A stretch of DNA of 64,000 nt from Wenzhouxiangella sp. XN24 (GTDB taxonomy: Bacteria; Pseudomonadota; Gammaproteobacteria; Steroidobacterales; XN24), in NCBI RefSeq assembly GCF_011064545.1, contig NZ_JAAMFG010000017.1:124001-188000 (forward strand), written 5' to 3'. Below are positions 37,808 through 45,800 of the stretch, one piece after another. Numbering within the stretch: position 1 is the first letter of the stretch; each line of letters opens with the position of its first letter. The notes below the pieces were generated by a model, which was not told where the DNA came from, searched no databases, and was given only the letters and a program-made list of their open reading frames with translations. The translations under genes and the position numbers were made by a program.

Positions 37808-38743
37808 ATGCTGTCACGGGTGGCCGAACGCATGTACTGGGGCGCACGCTATCTCGAGCGTGCGGAGAATACCGCGCGGCTGGTGCGGGTCTACGATGCA
37901 GCCCTGCTCGACCTGCCGCGCGATGCGGGCGTCGACTGGCCCCTGCTGGTGGACATCTGTGGCGCCCGGCAGGATTTCGACGCACGCTTCCCCCAACCGG
38001 ATGATCGCGACACGTTGAGGTTCCTGATCGCCGATCCGGACAGCCCCAGCTCGATCGTCGCCTCGCTGGGCCAGGCCCGCGAGAATTTCCGCACCACCCG
38101 CGACCTGTGCCCGACCGAGGCCTGGCGTTGCGTCAACGAGCTGTACCTGTACGGGCGGAAGTCCCTGCCGAAAATCGCCTCGCCGCGCCGCCGCCACGAG
38201 GTGCTCTCGGAAATCGTCCAGGGCGTGCAGCAGCTGACCGGACTGCTGTCAGGCACGATGAGCCATGGCGACGCCTATCATTTCATTCGTCTCGGGCGGA
38301 ACCTGGAGCGAGCCGACATGACGACACGCATCATCGACATCGCGGCCGCCAGCCTGCTGGAAGCGGAGGATGCAGTCGCAAGATTCGAGAACACGCTCTG
38401 GATGGCGGTGCTCAAGTCGCTGTCCGGTTACCAGATGTACCGCCAGTACGTGCGCCGCCGGATCCGCGCAGAGGACGTCATCCGCTTCCTGCTGAACGAC
38501 CCGCTGTTCCCGCGAGCGGTCAGCCATTGCCTGCTGGAGCTGGAAGCCAGCATGTTGAAGCTGCCGAAACACCAGGCGCCGCTGCACTGCGCCGTGCGGC
38601 TGCAACGGATCCTCGACGCGCAACGCACGGGCGGCATCGAGAAGACGACGTTGCGAAACCTGATGGACGATCTGCAGCTGGAGCTCGCCCAGGTGCACGC
38701 CGAAGTCTCGGGCGCATGGTTCCTGCCGGACCGGGCCGCATGA
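37808..38743 (+). CDS. Alpha-E domain protein (DUF403/COG2307)
   Basis: 311 residues, mostly helical. MLSRVAERMYWGARYLERAENTARLVRVYDAALLD is the family N-terminus with its conserved ERAENTAR motif, and a second copy-like motif FIRLGRNLERADMTTRIIDIAA is at about residue 160. GAGGAG precedes ATG 37808. This family accompanies the permuted ATP-grasp gene and is thought to work with it. Its last bases overlap the metallopeptidase start (ATGA). Confidence 0.88.
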   Translation: MLSRVAERMYWGARYLERAENTARLVRVYDAALLDLPRDAGVDWPLLVDICGARQDFDARFPQPDDRDTLRFLIADPDSPSSIVASLGQARENFRTTRDLCPTEAWRCVNELYLYGRKSLPKIASPRRRHEVLSEIVQGVQQLTGLLSGTMSHGDAYHFIRLGRNLERADMTTRIIDIAAASLLEAEDAVARFENTLWMAVLKSLSGYQMYRQYVRRRIRAEDVIRFLLNDPLFPRAVSHCLLELEASMLKLPKHQAPLHCAVRLQRILDAQRTGGIEKTTLRNLMDDLQLELAQVHAEVSGAWFLPDRAA

Positions 38744-39771
38744 AGCTGTTCGATTGCAACTGCGGCGCGCGGGTGTTCTTCGACGACTACTGGTGCACCG
38801 CGTGCGGCGCGGACCTCGGCTATGCGCCTGAGAAGGCCGAGTTCCTTTCGCGCCCACCCGGAGAGACGTTTTTCGGCGCCGCCGACGGCGGGCAATGGAA
38901 AGCCTGTCGCAACCGGGACCTGCACACGGCGTGCAACTGGTTGCTGCCCGCCGACGATCCTGCCCACTTCTGCGTGGCGTGTCGGCTCAACAGCATCATC
39001 CCCAACCTCTCCACCGAGCACAATCTCGTGCTCTGGCGGCGCGTTGAACACGCCAAGCGGCGTCTCGTGTACAGCCTGATCCAGCTGGGCCTGCCGCTGG
39101 AGGCGGCGCACGGCCGCGCACCGCTGCGTTTCGAGTTTCTCGAGGACCAGCGCAGCAACCCGCAGGTCGCGGAGTCGCTCGTCATGACGGGCCATCGCGC
39201 AGGCATCATCACCATCAACCTGCTCGAGGCCGACGACGTCGCGCGCCACGTGGTCCGCGAACAGATGTCGGAAAGATACCGCACGCTGCTCGGGCATTTC
39301 CGCCACGAGAGCGGCCACTACTACCACGAACTGCTGGCGCCGCCGGGCCCGGCAAGAGACGAATTCCGCGCCCTGTTCGGCGACGAGCGCGACGACTACG
39401 CGACGGCGCTGGCGCGCTACCACGAGGCCGGCCCCGCGGCTGACTGGGGCGAGCGCTACGTCAGTCCGTATGCATCCAGCCATCCCCTGGAAGACTGGGC
39501 GGAATGCTGGTCGCACTACCTGCACATCACCGACGGACTGGAAACCGCCCGCGCCACGCACTTCGTCGCCGCACCGGCGGCCGACTGGGATGCCGAAGTC
39601 TCGCTATGGATATCCGTGTCGGTGCGGCTGAACGAGCTCGCACGCGGCCTGGGGGTCGATGATCCCTATCCCTTCGTCCTGAACGGTCCCGTGCGCGCCA
39701 AGCTGGCGTTCATTCATCGACGACTCGCAGCAACTCCGTGGGCCGGGGCGGCAGCGGCGGCAGGACACTGA
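38740..39771 (+). CDS. Zinc-binding metallopeptidase with N-terminal zinc ribbon
   Basis: 343 residues from ATG 38740. An N-terminal treble/ribbon (CNCGARVFFDDYWCTACG) is followed by a second Cys cluster (CRNRDLHTACNWLL and CVACRLN). The zincin motif is HFRHESGHYYHELLAPPG (HExxH), with DWAECWSHYLHI as the likely third-ligand region. There is no signal peptide. Co-translated with the alpha-E protein, it occupies the place often held by a transglutaminase-like gene in such operons. It overlaps the convergent Anbu gene by 62 bp. Confidence 0.8.
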   Translation: MKLFDCNCGARVFFDDYWCTACGADLGYAPEKAEFLSRPPGETFFGAADGGQWKACRNRDLHTACNWLLPADDPAHFCVACRLNSIIPNLSTEHNLVLWRRVEHAKRRLVYSLIQLGLPLEAAHGRAPLRFEFLEDQRSNPQVAESLVMTGHRAGIITINLLEADDVARHVVREQMSERYRTLLGHFRHESGHYYHELLAPPGPARDEFRALFGDERDDYATALARYHEAGPAADWGERYVSPYASSHPLEDWAECWSHYLHITDGLETARATHFVAAPAADWDAEVSLWISVSVRLNELARGLGVDDPYPFVLNGPVRAKLAFIHRRLAATPWAGAAAAAGH

Positions 39772-40465
39772 ACGCTTTCTCCACGTAGCCCTGCCAGCTG
39801 CGGCCCAGCTCGCGCAGGTAATCGTCGTCCGGCCCGAACACCATGTGGCGCAGGAGACGCGGCTTGCGCAGGTTGTAGATCAACACCTCGATCGGCGGGC
39901 CCACCGTGACGTTGCTCCGCATCGTCGCATCCATCGAGATCAGGGCGACACGCGCCGTGTCCTCGAGCGACAGCGAAGCCTTGACGAGGCGATCCAGGAT
40001 CGGCTTGCCGTACTTCGATTCGCCGATCTGCAGAAAAGGCGTCTGGCTCGAGGCGCGGATGTAGTTGCCCTCGGGATAGACCAGGAAGATGCCCGGGTCG
40101 CGGCCTGCGATCTGTCCTCCGAGGACGAAGGTCGCGGTCATCGCGCCGTCGTGCTCGCTGTTCTCGGCGTGCTTGCGTCGCTGCTCCGCGTTGATGGACC
40201 CGAGATACTCGGCCACCTCGGCCATGCTCGGCAGGGTCCTCAGATTGGGCTGCCGGTCGAACTCCAGGTCGTGGCGGATGCGCGTCCGCACGGCCTGTGT
40301 CGTGCCGAGATTGCCCGCGGAGAGAAGCACCAGGAACCGGTCCGCCTCTTCCACCAGCACGTGCATCTTGCCGAACACGCTCACCTGGTCCGGGCCCGCA
40401 TTGGTGCGCGAGTCCGAAGCGAACACGAGACCTTCATCCACCGAGATCGCCACGCAATATGTCAT
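39710..40465 (-). CDS. Proteasome-like peptidase Anbu (HslV-related)
   Basis: 251 residues. Starting MTYCVAISVDEGLVFASDSRTNAG, it presents Thr2 as the N-terminal nucleophile after Met removal, with an Asp/Lys context (SDSRTNAG, GKMHV) like proteasome beta subunits. Anbu is the ancestral beta-type subunit found with ATP-grasp/alpha-E genes and forms ring or helical assemblies. Here it is convergent with, not downstream of, its partners, overlapping them by 62 bp. ATG 40465 is required because the nucleophile must be residue 2. Confidence 0.85.
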   Translation of the reverse strand: MTYCVAISVDEGLVFASDSRTNAGPDQVSVFGKMHVLVEEADRFLVLLSAGNLGTTQAVRTRIRHDLEFDRQPNLRTLPSMAEVAEYLGSINAEQRRKHAENSEHDGAMTATFVLGGQIAGRDPGIFLVYPEGNYIRASSQTPFLQIGESKYGKPILDRLVKASLSLEDTARVALISMDATMRSNVTVGPPIEVLIYNLRKPRLLRHMVFGPDDDYLRELGRSWQGYVEKAFSVLPPLPPRPTELLRVVDE

Positions 40466-40544
40466 GCCGGCCTGTCCGAGTCGCCTGCCATCGATCGCCC
40501 CATTGTAGCGAAGCCGACGTCTCCGCTTGCTGACATTTCGGCGG

Positions 40545-40964
40545 TCAGGGGATGCGGATCTTGCCCGCGCCGGGGCCTGCGCCCGGCAGCCCGCCACCGC
40601 CCAGCCCGCCGCCACCCAGGCCACTGCCGCCGCCCTCCGGCACGATGATCGAGCTGGCCGCCTCGTGGCGCATTTCCTGCAGGCGCCGCATCGTCTCGCC
40701 CACCGCTTTCTCAGCGGCTGCGGCAAAGCCTTCCACCGCCTCCGACAACGAAGTCGACGGGATCTCGAACGACAGCGGCAACGCGCCTGCCGGCGTCATG
40801 ACCTGTGCCTGGCCTACATAAACCACCGATCGCGCCGGGTCCGGCGCACCGTCGGCGGTGACCGGGCTCAGGCGCTGGATGGTGCCCACCCGGCGGTCGG
40901 TAAAAATCTCCTCGAGATAGAGTTCGGCGGCATTCATGCCGGCGCCCATGTCCTGTTCTGCCAT
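40545..40964 (-). CDS. Conserved hypothetical protein with Gly-rich tail
   Basis: 139 residues from ATG 40964 (MAEQDMGAGMNAAELYLEEIFTD). An earlier in-frame start at 41006 is possible. It has the segment RRVGTIQRLSPVTADG and then VVYVGQAQVMTPAGALPLSFEIPSTSLSEAVEGFAAAAEKAV. The C-terminal 30 residues are GGGSGLGGGGLGGGGLPG-like low complexity. It is cytosolic by appearance, and I do not recognise its function. It lies between Anbu and the RRM gene on the same strand. Confidence 0.6.
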   Translation of the reverse strand: MAEQDMGAGMNAAELYLEEIFTDRRVGTIQRLSPVTADGAPDPARSVVYVGQAQVMTPAGALPLSFEIPSTSLSEAVEGFAAAAEKAVGETMRRLQEMRHEAASSIIVPEGGGSGLGGGGLGGGGLPGAGPGAGKIRIP

Positions 40965-41020
40965 CGCTGCGTCCTGTTCGGGTGTGTTTGCCGCGAACCT
41001 TAGCAAGTTACGCCAAGGGT

Positions 41021-41050
41021 GGAAACGAAAAGGGCCCCGGATGGGGCCCT
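41021..41050 (-). terminator. Rho-independent terminator after the RRM gene
   Basis: AGGGCCCC (41031-41038) and GGGGCCCT (41043-41050) pair around a four-base loop. On the minus strand the hairpin is followed by TTTTCGTTT. It lies 43 bp past the RRM stop codon. Confidence 0.85.
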
Positions 41051-41092
41051 CTCCGCAGAACGAACCCGAAGGATCCGTTCAAGCTGACGGTC

Positions 41093-41383
41093 TTACCAGC
41101 GACCGCCGCCGCCACCACCACCGCTGCGGGCGGGGCGCTCTTCGCGCGGCTTGGCCTGGTTGACCTTGATGTTGCGGCCGTTCAGGGGCTTGTCGTTCAG
41201 GCCCCGAATGGCTGCCTCGGCCTCGGAGCTGTTCGCCATCTCGACGAAGCCGAAGCCCTTGGACTGGCCCGAGAACTTGTCCGTGATAACAGTGGCACGA
41301 GTGACGGTACCGAATTCGGTGAAGGCGGTCCGCAGATCGTCCTCAGTCACGCTGTAGGCCAGATTTCCAACATAGATGTTCAT
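41093..41383 (-). CDS. RRM-domain RNA-binding protein
   Basis: 96 residues: a single RNA recognition motif with RNP2 (NIYVGNLAYSV) and RNP1 (SKGFGFVEM), followed by a basic Gly-rich tail (ARSGGGGGGGRW). Such small proteins are often cold-inducible RNA chaperones. It lies downstream of the DEAD-box helicase on the same strand. The 91-bp gap has a small hairpin (TGTCGT/ACGACA at 41415-41430) that could attenuate or terminate the helicase transcript. Confidence 0.93.
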   Translation of the reverse strand: MNIYVGNLAYSVTEDDLRTAFTEFGTVTRATVITDKFSGQSKGFGFVEMANSSEAEAAIRGLNDKPLNGRNIKVNQAKPREERPARSGGGGGGGRW

Positions 41384-41474
41384 AACTATTGCTCATTCCA
41401 TACAAAAAGTGCGTTGTCGTCATAACGACAGCAGTGGACGGCCAACGCACAAAGCGTCCGCTGCTGGGTTGCCC

Positions 41475-42746
41475 TCAGGGGCAAATTCTTCGATCCTGCG
41501 GCCTGGCGCCACGCGACCGGCGACCTTGTCGCTCCGGCACACCGCGGCCGCGGTTCTTGGCAGGTGGCGCGCCACGCCGCCCGGTCTCGATCGGTTCGGG
41601 ACGAATCGAGGGATCCGGCTCGAACCCGGCAATCATACGCTGCGGAATATTACGTTTGAGCAAGCGCTCGATATCCGCCAGCAAGCGCCGCTCGTCGACG
41701 CACACCAGCGACACCGCCTCGCCTTCGCTGCCTGCCCGACCGGTACGGCCGATACGGTGCACGTAGTCTTCCGAGACGTGCGGCAACTCGAAGTTGACGA
41801 CATGCGGCAACTGGTCGATATCCAGTCCGCGCGCAGCGACCTCGGTCGCCACCAGCGTCCGCACCTTGCCGGCCTTGAAGTCCGCCAGCGCCTTGGTGCG
41901 CGCCGCCTGGCTCTTGTTGCCGTGGATGGCCGCAGCGCTGATGCCATCGTGCTCCAGCTGCGTGGCGAGCCGGTTGGCGCCGTGCTTGGTGCGGGTGAAC
42001 ACGAGGACTTGGCGCCAGTCGCCCGTGCTCATCAGGTGCGACAGCAGCTCACGCTTGCGGGCGCGGTCCACCGGGTGCACGACCTGGGTGACGAGTTCGG
42101 CCGTGATATTGCGACGCGCCACCTCGATCTCCACCGGGTTGTCCAGCAGGCCGTTCGCAAGGGAGCGGATCTCGTCCGAGCAGGTCGCGGAGAACAACAG
42201 GTTCTGGCGCCGCTTCGGCAGCATGGCAAGCACGCGCCGGATGTCGCGGATGAAGCCCATGTCGAGCATGCGATCCGCTTCGTCGAGCACCAGGATCTCC
42301 ACGGAGGACAGGTCCACGGTGCGCTGTTGCGCGTGGTCGAGCAGGCGGCCCGGCGTAGCGACCAGGATATCGACGCCGCGCCGAAGCGTTGCGATCTGGG
42401 GATTGATGCTGACGCCGCCGAATACCACGGCGCACCGCAGCTGCGGGAGGTGGCGGCCGTATGTGTCCACGCTGGCGGCCACCTGGGCGGCCAGCTCGCG
42501 GGTCGGCACCAGCACGAGCGTGCGGATGCGCCTGCGGCCTTCAACAGGCCTGGCGGACAGGTGTTGCAACATGGGCAACGTGAAGCCGGCGGTCTTGCCG
42601 GTGCCCGTCTGGGCGCCTGCGAGAACGTCCCTGCCTTGCAGGATGACCGGGATTGCCTGGACCTGGATGGGGGTCGGCGTGTCGTAGCCTTCTTCAGCCA
42701 CTGCACGAAGAAGCTCGGCCGAGAGGCCGAGAGAGTCGAATGACAT
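41475..42746 (-). CDS. DEAD-box RNA helicase (RhlE-like)
   Basis: 423 residues from ATG 42746 ([21 protein letters not shown]). Motifs: Q motif [11 protein letters not shown], Walker [33 protein letters not shown] in [24 protein letters not shown] and [13 protein letters not shown]. The C-terminus is basic, with Arg/Pro-rich residues. It remodels RNA and is probably linked to ribosome assembly or cold growth. A consensus-like promoter lies about 140 bp upstream, so the mRNA has a long leader, as is common for cold-responsive helicases. Confidence 0.93.
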   Translation of the reverse strand: MSFDSLGLSAELLRAVAEEGYDTPTPIQVQAIPVILQGRDVLAGAQTGTGKTAGFTLPMLQHLSARPVEGRRRIRTLVLVPTRELAAQVAASVDTYGRHLPQLRCAVVFGGVSINPQIATLRRGVDILVATPGRLLDHAQQRTVDLSSVEILVLDEADRMLDMGFIRDIRRVLAMLPKRRQNLLFSATCSDEIRSLANGLLDNPVEIEVARRNITAELVTQVVHPVDRARKRELLSHLMSTGDWRQVLVFTRTKHGANRLATQLEHDGISAAAIHGNKSQAARTKALADFKAGKVRTLVATEVAARGLDIDQLPHVVNFELPHVSEDYVHRIGRTGRAGSEGEAVSLVCVDERRLLADIERLLKRNIPQRMIAGFEPDPSIRPEPIETGRRGAPPAKNRGRGVPERQGRRSRGARPQDRRICP

Positions 42747-42889
42747 AAAAACGTGATCTCCTGATCTGTAACGCCTGCCGGAAGCTGGGCTCCGGCCGGT
42801 CAAGGCTCGATTGTTGTGTTGCTCGAGGCTGACCAGAAGGGCGTGCCGCAAGGGCCGGATGCAGACCGGTGTGCATCAGGAGTTCAGCG

Positions 42890-42917
42890 ACTATAACACA
42901 AGGAGGCGGATTGTCCA
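42890..42917 (-). promoter_or_regulatory. Sigma-70-type promoter for the DEAD-box helicase
   Basis: On the minus strand TGGACA (42917-42912) and TATAGT (42895-42890) are separated by 16 bp. Predicted transcription starts near 42883, giving a leader of about 137 bases before ATG 42746. Confidence 0.6.
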
Positions 42918-42974
42918 TGCCGGACCGGGGGCAGTCCGACTGGTATATTGCCGCTCCGTCTGTGCGATCGAAGC

Positions 42975-43979
42975 ATGAGCAGAAATCACGACCCCTCCCT
43001 CGCCTACCAGGACCTGCAGCCTGACGACATCCTCGATTCGGTGGAGCGCTTCGGCCTGCATTGCGATGGACGACTGCTGGCCCTGAACAGCTACGAGAAC
43101 CGGGTGTACCAGGTGGGCATCGAGGACGGCACGCCGGTGGTGGCGAAATTCTATCGCCCCGGCCGGTGGACGGACGCCGCGATCCTGGAGGAACACGGCT
43201 TCGCGTACGAACTCGCGGCGCGTGACATCCCCGTGGTCGCGCCCCTGCGCCACGATGGGCACAGCCTGTTGCAGCACGGCGAGTTCCGCTTCGCGTTGAC
43301 GCCCCGCGTGGCCGGCCGCGTGCCGCAGCTGGACGACCTGCGCCTGCTGCGCCAGGTGGGCCGGCTGGTGGCAAGACTCCACCTGGTGGGCAGCGGGGCG
43401 GCCTTCAGCCATCGTCCCCATCTCTCGCCCGCACTGTTCGGCCACGCATCGCGTGACGACCTGCTCGCCGGAGGTTTTCTTCCGGACTACATGGAGCCGG
43501 CGTACGCCAGCGTCTGCCAGGACCTGCTGGCGACGATCGAGGACCGCTGGGAGGCCGTGCAGGCTCGCCAGTTGCGCCTGCACGGGGACTTCCATCCCGG
43601 CAATGTCCTGGCGCTCGATGAGCAGGTCCACATCGTCGATCTCGATGACGCCTGCACCGGGCCGGCCATCCAGGACCTGTGGATGTTCCTGTCCGGCGAA
43701 CGCGCGGAGCAGGAACCGCAGTTGGCGGAGTTGCTCGCAGGGTACGAGGAATTCAGGCCCTTCGATCCCGCCGAACTCGCGCTCATCGAAGTCCTGCGTG
43801 CATTGCGGATCATGCATTACGCAGCGTGGATCGCGCGCCGCTGGACGGACCCCGCCTTTCGGGTCGCATTTCCGTGGTTCGGTACACCGAGGTACTGGGA
43901 AGACCACGTGCAGGCGCTGCGGGAGCAGCTGGCGCTGCTGCAGGAACCGCCGCTCGACTGGCGCCCGGCGGACCGCTGA
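42975..43979 (+). CDS. srkA: Stress response kinase SrkA (YihE/RdoA)
   Basis: 334 residues from ATG 42975. APH-like kinase: LLALNSYENRVYQVGIEDGTPVVAKFYRPGRWTDAAILEEH contains the family signature NSYENRVYQ and the ATP-binding Lys. RLHGDFHPGNVLALDEQVHIVDLDDACTGPAIQDLWMFLSG contains the catalytic loop HGDFHPGN and the metal-binding DLDD. A protein Ser/Thr kinase linked to envelope stress and cell survival in E. coli. It is divergent from the helicase. Confidence 0.93.
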   Translation: MSRNHDPSLAYQDLQPDDILDSVERFGLHCDGRLLALNSYENRVYQVGIEDGTPVVAKFYRPGRWTDAAILEEHGFAYELAARDIPVVAPLRHDGHSLLQHGEFRFALTPRVAGRVPQLDDLRLLRQVGRLVARLHLVGSGAAFSHRPHLSPALFGHASRDDLLAGGFLPDYMEPAYASVCQDLLATIEDRWEAVQARQLRLHGDFHPGNVLALDEQVHIVDLDDACTGPAIQDLWMFLSGERAEQEPQLAELLAGYEEFRPFDPAELALIEVLRALRIMHYAAWIARRWTDPAFRVAFPWFGTPRYWEDHVQALREQLALLQEPPLDWRPADR

Positions 43980-44025
43980 GTCGGCGAGCCGCCGGCCCTG
44001 CGATGGCCCGGGCGATACCCCAAAG

Positions 44026-44110
44026 CCCAGCCCAGCCCAGCCCAGTCCAGCCCAGCCCAGTCCAGCCCAGCCCAGTCCAGCCCAGCTCAGGTCAGCTCAG
44101 CCCAGCTCAG
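44026..44110. repeat. Pentanucleotide tandem array (CCCAG and variants, 17 units)
   Basis: Seventeen consecutive 5-bp units. Mostly CCCAG with TCCAG every third unit, forming a 15-bp higher-order repeat (CCCAGCCCAGTCCAG), then CTCAG/GTCAG variants. It lies between two convergent genes and includes the stop codon of the 93-residue protein at 44107-44109. Confidence 0.95.
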
Positions 44111-44388
44111 CTGCCGCGATTCTTTTTGGGCCCCGGCGTCAATTGCACGCGACCCGCCTTGCCGAGCCGGCGCTCGTTGAGCCGGATCACGATGTCCGCG
44201 ACCGCCTGGGTGACGGCCTGCAGGCTGCCTTCCCGGTGCCCGACGATGGCATTGGGGCCCTGCGCGATCTCGTAGCGGTACCAGGTTGCGGAGACAGCCC
44301 CCTCGGGCGCTTCCGCACGCGTGATGGACGACACCTTGAACGGATGATCCGTGCGCCCTGCGGCGGCTTTCTCGATCTTTTCAGTCAT
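44107..44388 (-). CDS. Conserved hypothetical small protein
   Basis: 93 residues starting MTEKIEKAAAGRTDHPFKVSS. The centre reads ATWYRYEIAQGPNAIVGHREGSLQAVTQAVADIVIRLNER, suggesting a small mixed alpha/beta fold with an aromatic strand. The tail is basic (GPKKNRGS). There is no signal peptide or membrane span, and I do not recognise a family. Its stop codon lies in the pentanucleotide array. It is divergent from the YgbA-like gene. Confidence 0.6.
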   Translation of the reverse strand: MTEKIEKAAAGRTDHPFKVSSITRAEAPEGAVSATWYRYEIAQGPNAIVGHREGSLQAVTQAVADIVIRLNERRLGKAGRVQLTPGPKKNRGS

Positions 44389-44468
44389 CTCCCCAGCTTA
44401 CTCCATCTGGGCGCGAATCGCCCGCGCAAGTGCCATCCTGAACGCCGGGGCATTCGAGAACCAGGGCG

Positions 44469-44483
44469 GATGCCTATTGCATC
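44469..44483. promoter_or_regulatory. GATGC-N5-GCATC dyad upstream of the YgbA-like gene
   Basis: Perfect inverted repeat GATGCCTATTGCATC ending 14 bases before ATG 44498, next to GAAGGGGG. The half-sites recall NsrR, which controls this family in E. coli, but the spacing is shorter than the NsrR consensus. It may instead be an mRNA hairpin close to the ribosome site. Confidence 0.35.
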
Positions 44484-44497
44484 TGAAGGGGGAAAAT

Positions 44498-44971
44498 ATG
44501 TATATAGCCTGCATGAATAAGCATGGCACTGCTGCAGGCGGCAGCCTGCTCCTCACGCCGCGCCTGCGGCGCGAGTACCGCACGATGGAATGCATGGTGG
44601 AGATCTGGTGCGCCGATCATCATGACGAGGCCGCGCGCCGGGGAGCCACCTGCGACGACTGCCGGGCGTTTCTGGCCTATGCGGAGCGGCGTCTCGAAAA
44701 ATGCCCCTATGGCGAAGCCAAGCCGACCTGTGCCAAGTGTCCCATCCACTGCTACAAGCGGGCGCAGCGCGAACACGCGCGAGTGATCATGGCTTATGCG
44801 GGACCGCGCATGACCTATCGACATCCCTGGCTGGCGCTCATGCACCTCGTCGACAAGGTGCGCAAAGTCGAGCATCCCATGGAAATCCGGCGCCGCAGGG
44901 CGCGCCGGGACGCCGCCGATCCGCACGCGACCACGCGCGAGAATGGGCCCGACGACAGACTGCAGGAATAG
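44498..44971 (+). CDS. Nitrous-oxide-stimulated promoter family protein (YgbA-like)
   Basis: 157 residues from ATG 44498 with a strong GAAGGGGG site. The family core is RRLRREYRTMECMVEIWCADHH-like: RREYRTMECMVEIWC, CDDCRAFLAYAERRLEKCPYGEAKPTCAKCPIHCYKRAQREHARVIMAYAGPRMTYRHPWLALMHLVDK. Six or more Cys suggest a metal or Fe-S site. E. coli YgbA is induced under nitrosative stress by loss of NsrR repression. Its biochemical role is not known. Confidence 0.85.
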   Translation: MYIACMNKHGTAAGGSLLLTPRLRREYRTMECMVEIWCADHHDEAARRGATCDDCRAFLAYAERRLEKCPYGEAKPTCAKCPIHCYKRAQREHARVIMAYAGPRMTYRHPWLALMHLVDKVRKVEHPMEIRRRRARRDAADPHATTRENGPDDRLQE

Positions 44972-45056
44972 GTTCGCGCCGGGCGGCCGACGGATCTGTT
45001 GCAGCGTGCGTGACGAATGCTACGATCAGGCAATCTGATCCGAAAGGTGGCTAAGC

Positions 45057-45800
45057 ATGGCCGGCGACCCGGTTTCCCGACGTGGTTTTCTGAAGCTCTG
45101 CGCCAGCACCGGCGCGCTCGTCGCGAGCAGCCCCTCGCTGCTGGCGGACTCGACGCCGGAACGAGTCCCGGCGCCCCCGGCGACGCTGGTGGATGCCACG
45201 GGATCGCCGCTGCGCATCGACCAGCTCGCCGTCGGCGAAAGCTATGTCTTTCACTATCCTTTCGTCAGCACGCCGTGTTTCCTGATCAACCTGGGCAAAC
45301 CCGCCCTCCCCCAGGAACGCCTGGAGATGGACGACGGTCGCAGTTACCGCTGGCGCGGCGGCGTCGGCCCGCAGCGCTCCGTGGTCGCGTTTTCCGCAAT
45401 CTGCGCACACCGCATGACCTACCCGACACCGACCGTCAGCTTCATCCACTACCGCCACGGGCCGATGGCTTTCACGGACAAGGACTACACGCCGACCGAG
45501 CGCGAGCAAGTGATCTACTGCTGCTCGGAAGGCAGCGTGTACGACCCCGCCGAGGGTTGCCGCGTGCTGGGCGGTCCTGCACCGCAACCCCTGGCGGCCG
45601 TGGACCTGGCGTTCGACGAACAGACGGGCGAACTGCGCGCTCTCGGCACCTATGGTGGCGACATGTTCGAGCGCTTCTTCGAGAAATTCGGTTTCCAGCT
45701 CGCCATGCAACAGGGCAGCGAGGCCATCAGGGCGCCGGCCGGGCCGACGACCACGGTGCTGCCGCTGGGCGAATACAGCCAGAACACCAACGTCTGCTAG
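45057..45800 (+). CDS. Tat-exported Rieske-like iron-sulfur protein with altered cluster ligand
   Basis: 247 residues. The Tat signal is SRRGFLKLCASTGALVASSPSLLA (R8-R9). The later part has a Rieske-like layout: C116-x-H118 in AICAHRMTYPTPTVSFIHY, and after 36 residues YCCSEGSVYDPAEGCRVLGGPAPQPLAAVDL. The second box, normally CxxH, reads C155-C-S-E158, so the second His ligand is replaced by Glu unless another residue substitutes. It is periplasmic if exported. No obvious partner oxidase is adjacent. It could be an electron carrier or a degenerate subunit. Confidence 0.7.
   Translation: MAGDPVSRRGFLKLCASTGALVASSPSLLADSTPERVPAPPATLVDATGSPLRIDQLAVGESYVFHYPFVSTPCFLINLGKPALPQERLEMDDGRSYRWRGGVGPQRSVVAFSAICAHRMTYPTPTVSFIHYRHGPMAFTDKDYTPTEREQVIYCCSEGSVYDPAEGCRVLGGPAPQPLAAVDLAFDEQTGELRALGTYGGDMFERFFEKFGFQLAMQQGSEAIRAPAGPTTTVLPLGEYSQNTNVC

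Noticed and set aside
44469-44483. NsrR binding site upstream of the YgbA-like gene
   Set aside because: Half-sites are separated by five bases, whereas the NsrR consensus needs nine between the same pentamers.
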